Source of the DNA: Carnegiea gigantea
Lineage: Eukaryota > Streptophyta > Magnoliopsida > Caryophyllales > Cactaceae
Length of the DNA stretch: 64,000 nucleotides
Assembly: GCA_029747015.1 (NCBI GenBank)
Contig: JAKOGI010000446.1
Coordinates: 439,001 to 503,000, forward strand
Reading direction: 5' to 3'
Under the pieces are notes generated by a model. It ran no database searches and was not told where the DNA came from. It saw nothing but the letters and a program-made list of their open reading frames with translations. The translations under genes and the position numbers were made by a program. Within the stretch, counting starts at the first letter, position 1. Each line of letters opens with the position of its first letter. Of the stretch, positions 21,897-32,300 are shown piece by piece.

Positions 21897-22415
21897 TTGG
21901 TAGTTATGGATTAACTCAGTTATTTGTAGTAATCAATATTTTGTTTAGCAGATTTTCTTATTGTTTTTAGGGGAAGGTTTAGCAGATTTTCTCAAGGTAC
22001 AAATCAATTGATAATTTTTGCTTGATGACTTGTTTTATTGATAACTAGCAATAAAATATATTGAATCTAAGAATCATAGTTGTCAATACAAGACACAAAC
22101 ACGATACGATTTAAATTCAACTATCTATGATCTAAGATACGATATATTAAGTGGATGTATATTGATAATTTAAAAAATATATAATTTATTTGTTTGGCTC
22201 ATACCATCTATCTTATTCTATTATTCATAAAGAGGGTTAACTTTGAATGTGGATAACCACAATTATTTCTAGTCTGTCTGTTACAAATGTCAATTATCCA
22301 ATAATAGAAGTCCGATTCTTGTGTATTAATGCGTTAAAAAGTGTTCAAAACATCTTCAAAAGTGCGATTCATCTATACTTTCGACGACCCGCAAAAGTTA
22401 TCAAACTTGGTATAA

Positions 22416-22928
22416 GGGCTTATTCTTTTCATGGGTAAATGCGGTAGGTAAATGGTTGAAGTGGGTTGAGGTAGGTTGAGATGGGTTGAAGTTGGTATTT
22501 TTTTGAGTTGGGTTGAAGTAGGTTGAAGTAGGTTGAAGTTGGTATATTTTTTTTGGTGGTGGATTGAAGTGGGTTAAAATAATAAGAATGTGTGATAATT
22601 TATTAAGTTATTGTAATTTTTAGTGCATTTTTTTGCTGAATGGTAACTTCACAATTTTGTAACTATTTTTCTGCAAGTTGGAGGCCGGCATAACTTGTCA
22701 ATTATTTTTAATGATTTGGGTTATAAATTATTAAATTTATGAAGGGGTGGGTTGAAGTTGGTTGAAGTGGGTTGAGGTTGGTTGAAGTTGGTTGAAGTGG
22801 GTTGACGTGAGTTGAGGTTGGTATTTTTTTTTTTTCCAGGTGGGTTGAAGTTAATTCAAGTGGATTGAAGTAGGTTGAAGTGGATTGAGATTGGTAAATC
22901 TAAAATGACCTACGAAAAGAACAGGGCC
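22416..22928. mobile_element. Tourist-like TIR element, copy A
   Basis: Inverted ends GGGCTTATTCTTTTC and GAAAAGAACAGGGCC, with TAA at the left side. The interior is built of degenerate GGTTGAAGTGG repeats on both flanks of an AT-rich centre. No ORF. A 3-bp TAA target suggests the PIF/Harbinger (Tourist) group. Confidence 0.7.
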
Positions 22929-23019
22929 TTAATGCGTTAAAAAGTGCCCAAAAATATCTTCAAAAGTCCGATTCATATATACTTTCGACGACCCGCAAAA
23001 GTTATCAAACCTAGTATAA

Positions 23020-23485
23020 GGGCTTGTTCTTTTCGTGGGTAAATAGAGGTGGGTCAAAAGTTGAAGTAGATTGAGTTTGGTTGAGATGGGTTGAAGTTGG
23101 TATTTTTTTTTGAAATGGGTTGAAGTAGGTTGAAATGGGTTGAAGTTGGTATGTTTTTTGGGGTGGATTGAAGTGGGTTAAAATAATGAGAATGTGTAAT
23201 AATTTATTAAGTTATTGTAATTTTTAGTGCATTTTTTCGCTGAATGGTAATTTCACAATTTTGTAACTATTTTTTGAAAGTTGGAGGCTGGCACAACTTG
23301 TCAATTATTTTTAACGATTTGAGTTACAAATTATTAAATTTATGAAGGGGTGAGTTGACGTTGATTGAAGTGGGTTGAAGTTGATTGAAGTTGGTTGAGG
23401 TTGGTATTTTTTTCAGGTGGGTTGAAGTGGGTTGAAGTGGGTTAAGGTTAGTAAATTTAAAATCACCTATGAAAAGAACAGGGCC
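23020..23485. mobile_element. Tourist-like TIR element, copy B
   Basis: Ends GGGCTTGTTCTTTTCG and GAAAAGAACAGGGCC, flanked by TAA on both sides (23017-23019 and 23486-23488). The interior is the same GGTTGAAGT-repeat structure as copy A, with small deletions. Confidence 0.75.
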
Positions 23486-23843
23486 TAAATACAAACATGA
23501 GGGAACATAAGTACATAACTCATTTACCCAACTCCAATTATTGCCAAGATTGAAAATGACGAATTTAGCATGAAAATAACGAGAAAGTTCTAATTTTGTT
23601 GTCTTCTGTGTGTTTCCTATCTGCAACAAAAAAATTAAAAAAACCAAAGTATGTATTTTCAATAATGTTATCGGCAAGTATTGTGGGTCGTTAAAAGTAA
23701 AAATTTTGACAAATTTTTTAGAATAGATGAAGTACTTCATATCTGATACCTACTGGATGCTGATAAACCCAATCAAAAAAGGCTGATGGTGCTTTACGAT
23801 TGATCATGGATGATGCTTCAAAAAGCATGGAATAATGTCCCAT

Positions 23844-24237
23844 GCTGAGAGCATTCCCAACCATAGAATGCATTTCAATACTGGGCTCCCAGTTCCAAAA
23901 ATATTGACATAAGGGTCTTCTAGCCAAGGGGGAACGCATGGCAACACGCATGTGGGTACGGAATGCAATTCCCCAATTCGTTCCACTCAAATCTTGTCCT
24001 TTTGCGCTTTTTTTTTGGTTTTTTCTTTTTTTTCCTTAAAATAAATTATTTAGGTGATTTTTTTAAAAAGTTTTGTGCTATGCGGTGGATCCATAACATA
24101 TATTTTATTAGGTGATTCAAATTGAAATTTCGTGAGTTAGAGAAGTGAAGTATTGTGAGTTCCAAAAAATGAAATTTTTGCTGACGAGGCAAAATAAAGT
24201 TTCAAAATTTGGAACTTAGACTGGAGATGCTGTAAGA
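23844..24237. mobile_element. Possible degenerate MITE
   Basis: The left end GCTGAGAGCATTCCCAACC and the right end GACTGGAGATGCTGTAAG are roughly inverse to each other, a common plant MITE terminus (AGAGCATCTCCAAC type). The match is imperfect and I found no convincing target duplication. The minus-strand ORF across 23718-23990 has no recognisable features. Confidence 0.35.
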
Positions 24238-24661
24238 GTATCCAATATTTCACAAACTAGCAAGGGTGTACTCTGTTCTATTTTAGGACTCGGGTCAATT
24301 GCTGACCCAACGCTCTGCAAACAGCATTGGAAGAACCACAAATTTCAAGATTGCGTATGATCATCGAGCTTCATCAAGTTAATTCTGTGATTGTATGGCG
24401 CACACAGCTACTCTATATCTATAATGACACAAAAATAAGCTCAGACACAAAAGTGAGATCTTTTAATCTCTCAGATGATCTCTTTGCTGAAACTCTAGCC
24501 GAATTCGACCACTGATCTAAAAGAAATCTCCTTCTTGGGAATCATCAGTTTCGTTGTGATGTGATCCTGAAAAACAGTCTTCTTGCAACACACAATCTTG
24601 ATCCTTCTGTAGCTGCTAAGAGCCCAAGACCAGTCAAAGCATACAGGATAGTCTCAAAAAG

Positions 24662-26346
24662 TTACTGGCCTTCACTACTTGGCATATTTTCTGCTGTGTT
24701 AGATTCATGGTTCTCTTCATTGGATGCCATTGTGCTCACCACATTCTGAGAAGAGAAAAGCGGCACCGGATTATACAAGTATTTCATCTTTCAGACCAAA
24801 ACAATTGCAAAGAATCAAGAATTATATACCGTCCTCCATCAGACTCCTGCACAAAAAGCTCATGAGAAACCTAAGTTTTAATAAGGGGACAACTAGCCAG
24901 GCAAACAGTCAGTAGAGATCTCAACAACTGCACCATTCATCTCTACCACAGTTTCTTTTTTTGTTTTTTGGGGGGGGGGGGCCAGGCCCCCAGAGGAAAA
25001 GCCTCCACTGTGAATGGGTAAGAAAGGTCAAATCTTGTATGGTGGGTTTGAACCCCGAACATTTTCCTCAGGAGAGGGAATACACAGTACGACAGAACAT
25101 TTTAATGGTGAGCATGTTGCCCTAAACCCTCCAAGACCTGAATATCTTCTATCCATCAAAAGCTATCAGTACTGCAATGCAGATTCTCAGAAGTCAGAAC
25201 TAATCAGTTCCAGAGATGCCAATATTGCAATGCAGATTCACAGAGCCAATCAGCTCCAAGGAGGTCAATAAGCTGGACCTAACAGTTTAGTTCGTGTTGT
25301 GGGCAACCACTGCACCTTGGGGAAGTTAGAAGAATAGAAGCTCTAGGATCTGGAACACAGACAGTATAGCATGGAAGCTTAATTGATCCTAAACCATATG
25401 ACACAGAGGGCAAACATTCTTCAAAAAATATAAGGGAGATGAAAGCAATCATGGATGCAATTGTTATGAAATGAGTTACAGAAGCAAAGGTAGGTAGCTG
25501 GCTTTTCATATTTGGCACAATGCTTTTGCTCCTTAATCATAATCTACATGTGTTGCTTTGCTTCTCCAGTGACACACGAAATAGAATACCAAAATCATCA
25601 AGTCTTTAAGCTCTTTTCCATTATTTGCTAAGATCTTCTCAACTGATTAATTCATCTATATATCAGCATATCTCACTAACTTACAAGTCATCATAACCAT
25701 ACACAATGCAAAGCAAGAAAATTAGAAAGCTTCTTCTGGGTCAAGCAACCAAAAAAGAATGATTCTTCTTCGTTCCCACTTCCCAGCGATTACAATTCAC
25801 AGCCAAATCGCAGTGAAACTGTACAAGGATTAATATGATAAAGCTACCTTCTTGTTCAAGCCCAAAGCAGATGACAGCTCATAAAACTTACGCATCAGCA
25901 TTTCTTCTTCTACCTGCATATCAAAATATATCATACTCATCACTCTAAAAATTGCGTCTTTTTCCATAAGATAATCAAAGACTCCAAAGTTGCATTGTAC
26001 CCTGAAGTTTCTAACAGCAATAATCATTGACTAATCAAACAACAGCATAATTTACAAAATTTGAACCCTAATAGCTTCTTCAATAACCTGATCGATGTTC
26101 ATAATTAAATTCAAATAAATCACAATCACCTGAAGCCTATGCAATTCATGAGACATCTTCTTATGAGCGTCCTGAAGCAGCTCATTCTGTTTCTCCAAAT
26201 GCCTACAATCAGAATCCAGATTGCATAAAACGAGAGGATTAAAACGTTGAATTAAGCTAATTAAGCGGGGGGAAAAAACAATTTGGTGAAGAAAAATTTG
26301 AACGAAAATCTTACTTTAACATCTCGGCGGTGTTTTTGGGATCCAT
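24662..26346 (-). CDS. Small coiled-coil protein, 84 residues, 4 exons
   Basis: Exons on the minus strand: 26346-26315 (32 nt), 26202-26130 (73 nt), 25913-25848 (66 nt) and 24745-24662 (84 nt with stop). All introns are GT-AG and the joined frame is open throughout. The product starts MDPKNTAEMLKHLEKQNELL and is almost entirely helical and charged up to residue 57 (heptad-like leucines in HLEKQNELLQDAHKKM and SHELHRLQVEEEML), then a polar Ser/Asn/Glu-rich tail. It looks like a small conserved plant protein of unknown function; I recall similar short proteins but no name. Its short exons make it easy to miss. Intron 3 (about 1.1 kb) has a decayed second copy at 2018-2955, so the locus was once duplicated. 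Confidence 0.75.
24847..26140. repeat. Partner copy of segmental duplication 2018-2955
   Basis: Covers intron 3, exon 3 and intron 2 of the 84-residue gene. Orientation is the same as at 2018-2955; the two differ by many substitutions and by the loss there of the exon-3 segment. Confidence 0.8.
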
Positions 26347-26603
26347 GAAGGCGTTTGAGCAAAATTGGTCCACAAACCCTAATTAAAACAGGTACGGAGG
26401 AAGATGCAGAATTGAAACGAAAATGAGGGGCAATTTCGAAATTCTGGCTCGTCGATAGTTCGTGCGGTCGCGCCTTCGTTTGCCCTTATTTATTTAGACG
26501 TTTATTTATTATCCTCTTCCTGATAATTTCTTATCTTTTTCTCGTTCCTACCCAGTTTCCACCCCTCTCTAGTCTCTACTATTTTTTTTTTTAATGGAAA
26601 TAG

Positions 26604-26930
26604 CAGTATTATAAATACCTTACTGTACCATTCGGTATCAACTAAAGCGTACCGTACCGGTTAAGAAACAGTACAAGTTATTATCCAATATTGTATCGAT
26701 CAAATACCGGTCAATACCGCTCTGTACTGTCAAATACCGAATGGTACTAGTATTTTCGGTCAAATACTATCCAGTACGCTAAAATTTCAAACTTTTTGTA
26801 CTTTAATTCTTTAAATTTTTTGAAATTCACAAACGGTACGAGTCCCATACGATGGTACATGAATCCGGTATGTTTCGTTCCAGTGAAAAAACGGTACAAT
26901 AACCGGTACGATATTTATAACTTTGGAAAA
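26604..26930. repeat. GGTAC/ACCGGT-rich dispersed repeat or MITE
   Basis: Words such as CGGTAC, GTACCG and ACCGGT recur many times. The ends (GTATTATAAATACC at left, GATATTTATAACTTTGG at right) are loosely inverse. No ORF. I take it as a transposon-derived repeat without firm borders. Confidence 0.4.
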
Positions 26931-27165
26931 TAGTCTCTACTGTAAATTATTTGTATGTGGTGTCATCATCTCCTATGAAATTCACATACAATTGATTTTT
27001 TAGATTTGATTCAGAATTGAAAAGATTCATTAATTTTGTTGGCATGTAAATATAAGATTGAGTAATACGATTAGATTTTTTTTTTTTTTGGTGTCGATCA
27101 TACGATTAGATTAAAATATAGACACTGTGAATTTTGAGTTCGTGTGAATATGGAGTACATAATAT

Positions 27166-27569
27166 TATTAAAAAGGGATATTTGACGATAATATATTGTA
27201 CTCTGGGGGTGTTGGACAATAATACTCCCAACTTTGAATTTGAATGTCCGTGCACCACATTATGGGTGTATTTACTGTGTTTACACCAACAATGATTTTG
27301 AAGATGTTTTTAGTTGCTGATGTAAGTACATAATCAACATATGTCATTGCATACACTTGAAAAATCTTGAATTTTAGATATATGCAATTACAAAACAATG
27401 TAAAATGGTTGCATTACATTGATAAAAATGCATCCAAAGTCTGTCTTGGCATATAAACGGTAAATAGGTCCATAGTGTGATGCATAAACGTCCAAGTCCA
27501 AAGTTGGGAGTATTATTGTCCAACACCTCCAAAGTATAGTATATGATCGTCCAATATCCCTATTAAAAA
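27166..27569. mobile_element. Fold-back Mutator-like MITE with perfect 9-bp target duplication
   Basis: The element (27175-27560, 386 bases) begins GGGATATTTGACGATAATAT and ends with the near-inverse sequence. The inverted arms are about 110 bases long, including a perfect stretch around GTGTTGGACAATAATACTCC. TATTAAAAA flanks both sides (27166-27174 and 27561-27569). A 9-bp duplication with long arms is the mark of Mutator-like elements. No transposase is encoded. Confidence 0.85.
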
Positions 27570-27583
27570 TAAAGAATGTGTGT

Positions 27584-27615
<32 letters not shown>
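27584..27615. repeat. (TA)n(CA)n compound microsatellite
   Basis: About 8 TA units followed by about 7 CA units, just outside the fold-back element. Confidence 0.9.
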
Positions 27616-29382
27616 TAGAAATAGTTATGTCTGAACCGTGAAATTTTGAACATATTTTCATTATTTTGTAATAATAAGGCATAAAAACAATCAACGTTCA
27701 TATTTTACTTTGATGTTAAAGATTTGTGCTTTCTAATTTATGAATTATAATAAAAGTTGGACTTTCTTATGTTCATAATACATTTCCTTAAAGATTATGA
27801 TTTGGCTAAAGATTCAATGAAAGTTACATGCTAAAACCCTCCAATTTAGAAAAGGAAAATATGTAAAAATTTGGATGTGCGTACATTTTGTTAATTGTCA
27901 ACATGGTAAATTACTAACTTCCTTATAACAGATGGCAGATGAACCATTAAGATCTAGTATCTAGTGTTATTGTGAGAGAATGTGATATAGTGAATTTTTT
28001 ACCTACATAAGACAACTGGATAAAAAATTCTGATTTTATTGAATTATCCCTCCTTATAAAACTTAATTTTTTTTTTTATGCTTCGATCAGAGGTATTTGC
28101 CTAGTCTTCCCTGGTCTAATAAAATCAGTATCAATAATAAAAAAATACTCCTTAAGAAATAAAATATATCCATAATTAATTTTCTGTGTTATAAAAATAG
28201 TAACAAAAAATACAAAATATGCATGTAACTGTCAAGTGTCAAGCATAGTGCAGGACAAAACTTGGCTTGTCTTAGTGATTAAGGAAAAAGCGAACGCAAA
28301 ATCGAAGAATGGACTCGAAACCTTGCCGGGGGGACTAAAGAAGGGGGAAGAGAGAGAGAGAAAACGGAAACGTCCGCCATCATCTCCGATCTTCAGGCGT
28401 GTTACTGCTTTTTGGCTAATCCGGTAAGTCTAATCCACCCTATTATTCTTCTATTTCAGATAACAATTGCAGTTGGGTCCGAATTTCTTCGATTCCTATA
28501 TGTATTTTGCTCTGCCATCCACAAATTTTGCCTTTTTTTCAGAATTCTGTGTAAATTTTGAATGAGTACTTTCAATCAGCGATCGGTCTTTGAGAAGAAA
28601 CTGTGATATTTACTTGCAAAGCAAAGAATCTGTTGTCATAATTTCGAAGCGAAAGGTGGGATTAGTTGTGTGACTGACATGGGTTGTTAGTAAATATTTG
28701 TATTGGAATACTGATTGATGCAAAGATGTGGGATTTCTTGATTATTAGACAGACTCTTGTGGAAGCATAATTTTAACAGTTCCACAAGCCTTGTGCCTAT
28801 TACTGGCCACTACTGACATCAAAATGAAACTATAGTGACTGTCGTTTTTTCAGGTTAAATTGGGTTGGTATTTGATCATTGGAGCAGAGTTTGAATGTAT
28901 GATTCATGAAAATGCATTGCACTTTCCGATTTTGGTATAGATCTTTGGGGATTTTGATTCTAGGCTGAAAAGGCCATTCCCCATGAATGCCTTGCAGTTA
29001 GGGTGATACAACATGATATAGAGACAGTCATATTGCCCTTTTTTCTTCTTGGTATGCCTTCGAAATATGTGGTTGTGATGATTTCTCTGGGTCCAAGCTA
29101 AAATTCTCGGGGATGGTTTTGGTGACATGGGTTCACACTCGGCTCTGTGTCAGCCTTTTTGTCCCCCTTTCACACACAAATGCGAGTAAATACACACATG
29201 TTAAGTTTGGGATTCGTTTGTAGGATACCTTAGGGTTAACTGACATTGCAAGTGACTAGTTATTAGACTCCTAACTTATATGTACATGATATCTAGGAAT
29301 CAGTGATATCGTAGTTAAGGTTGTTTGCCTTTCCGATTTGTAGCTTAATGATGGATTTTGGGCAAATTTTCTGGTTGCAGAT

Positions 29383-32300
29383 ATGTACAATAATGTGGGA
29401 GCTGGGGGCCAGCAGCTACCCTTTGCTTCTCAAGCTAGTCCATTGGGGACTCCATTTTATGGTGCTGGCTCAGGATTCATTCGCACTGGATTGAGTGCAT
29501 ATGGGGAGAGAATATTTGGATCTAGCTCTGAATATGTCCAAAGCAATGTAAGCAATGTTGTGGCTCCATAAATTTTACTTTTTGATGACATTCTGTCTGT
29601 TGACAAATATTTTCAGATTTAGCAGTATTGGTATTTGTATGTGACAGGTTCCATGGATAGGTTTTGTCATTCAGTTTTGTTGATGTTGGGTATGGTTCAT
29701 GTTGATAAAATTAATCATGTCTAGATTAGCATTGGGCAAATTCATCCTTTGAGCAGAGCTGCAGAGGTCTTGCTTCAGTTAAAAAGATTCATTAGGTTAT
29801 CATGAAACTTTTGTAGTCTTACAATCTGTTTGGATTGAGGGGATAGAAAGGGAAGGAAAGGAAATGAAGGTTAACGAACACTTATTGTCCTTGTTTGGGA
29901 ATATTAAATGAGGGGGAAGGAAGAGGAACCGAGGGGAACATTTCACCTCATTTCCCTCATTTTTATTCACCCCCAAAATGAGAAGGAAAGGAAAGATATT
30001 TAATAGTTCTCCTCCTTACCTCTCCATTCCCTCTTATAACATATCTAAACAAGGTGAGTACAAATCACCTTCCTTTCCTTCCCTTCACCTCCCTTCCTCC
30101 TCTCTATCTCAATCCAAACAATGTGTTAGTTTTTTTGGTTTACCTTTGGTGCGCTGCTAAAGAGACGATGCTTGCTTGTCTATCTTAATGAAGAAAGATG
30201 AAAAAGAAACATGTCTGTCTTAATGAAGAAGGATAAAATAGGCATCCCTGTTTACACCCTGATAGGGACATATGCTACTTTCACTGTCTAAATTGTTGAA
30301 CCCATAGTCTTTAGCAGCCTTTTGATTTTTTGTGGGACATGGTGTTGCCTTCAAGTCCAGAAGTTGCATCTATCTTTGTTGAACCGGTATTCAGTTCTTA
30401 CCAAGTTGGGATTTGGAAAAAGGATAGGATACTATGTTTTTTCAAAAAGAAAGTTATGTACATGTGGGCAGTTAGTTACATACTATAGATCACATATATT
30501 TCTTATATTGTCTGGCAATTGACCAAATATGATGATGCCTTTCTGTGTGACTAAGGTCCTGTTCTTTTCGTTGGAAAATTGTAGGTGTGGAATGGGTGGA
30601 AGTGGGAAAGGAGGGGAAGGAGTGGGTGAGAGTGGTATTTTTTTTTTAAAGTGTGGGAAGAGGGGAAAAGGAGTGGATGGGAGTGGGAAGAAGTGGGAAG
30701 GAGTGGAAAGAAGTTGAATGAAGTACGAGAGTTGATTTAAGTTACATATTTTGTTTTTTAATGTAATCTTTTATTTGTGATAGTAATTGCCGATGATAAA
30801 AAATTTTTAGACTAAAAAAAATATTTTTCTGTATTGACTCGGGTACGAAATATTATTTCGTGGTTGTTGTTACCCAAAAAAATTGTAATTTTCATTATTC
30901 ATAAAACAAATTGTGGATGTATTTTTTTCATATATTAATCAAATACGAACAACGAAAAAAATACACATTTTCAGGCCTTGTTCTTTTCGTTGGTAAATCA
31001 AAATTTACCTACCTCAAACCAACTTTAACCCACGTCAACCCGCTTCATGAACTTTAATCCAAAAAAAAAAAAAACAACAACTTCAATCAACTTCGACCAA
31101 TTTCAATCCACTTTGACCAATTTTAACTCACTTCAACTTACTTTTCACTATTTTAATCAATTTCAACCCACTTCAATTAACTTCAACCCACTTCAACAAA
31201 AAAATGCCCACTTCAATCCACTTCTACCAGTCTTAACAAATTTCACCCATTTACCAATCCATATTTCCCAACGAAAAGAACATGCCCTCAGTATACGAAA
31301 AACAATCATCTACAATTTGTATGAGGAACTTCCAATATTTTGTTACTAACGCACACGGAAAAAAATATGTGCTCAAAATACATGTACAATAAATTTGCAC
31401 TTCCTCTCACGAATTACAAATGCCGCCAAAAAAAGTTTACTTATTCTTTCATTATGCCGGGAAAAACATCTGTAATTTCTGTCATGAATTATGATGAACG
31501 AAAAATAAATCTGTTACACATACAGTAATAACCATCCACGCTTTGGTGGCCTACAACAAATATTTCGTAATCAACGCCCCAAAAAAAAAAATAAGCATCT
31601 CTTCCATATACAGAATCATACCTAAAACATCTACCAGTCACAAATAATTAACATTTGCTTAATAACGCACAAAAAAATTATTATTTCTGCGATATATATA
31701 ACAAAAATTATTTCATCTACAATTTCTGGCATGTCTAACAAATATTTCCATAGCATTCGAAAAATAAATAAAATTATTCATAACTATTATTAGACTATTC
31801 GTACACACAATTACATAAAATATAAAAGTTTTCAAAATATGAAAAATAGTAGTTATATATAGGAGTGAGGAGGAGTAGGTGAGAGTGGGTGAGAATGGGA
31901 AGGAGTAGGAGGGACTGGGGAAGGCGGGGAAGAAGTGGGTGGGAGTGGGAAGGAGTTGGTTGGGTCCATTAAACCACGAAAAGAACAGGGCCTAGTTGGC
32001 AGTTGAAGCTTGAAGGACCCAAAGTGCATATGTGATCTATTTTTCTGGGACTTGGGCATACCCAACTCAAAGTGTCAAGCATCTATCCTGGTTGTCGAAT
32101 GTCTTGTTTGTCGAGTCTGACTTGGCAATTTTCTAAAGAAATTCTACATTTTTCACGAAAACATTTTCAGTTGCATGCTTCAAATTCTGGATTTGATCAA
32201 CTAGATACAGCGAAGGAATGAAAATTTTCTGGCCTCATGCTTAGTTCTTTGGCGGAGTTTGAGCGGAAGGGATGCTTAATCATTCATTAGAATGCTATGA

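Larger units (their letters stand above)
22326..23485. repeat. Tandem duplication of flank plus TIR element (2 units)
   Basis: Unit 1 (22326-22928) and unit 2 (22929-23485) both begin TTAATGCGTTAAAAAGTG, run through about 90 bases of shared flank (ATACTTTCGACGACCCGCAA), and end at the right terminus of a TIR element. The breakpoint between the units falls exactly at the element end. Confidence 0.85.

Noticed and set aside
23718..23990. 90-codon minus-strand ORF
   Set aside because: Overlaps a degenerate transposon terminus and shows no domain or splice context.
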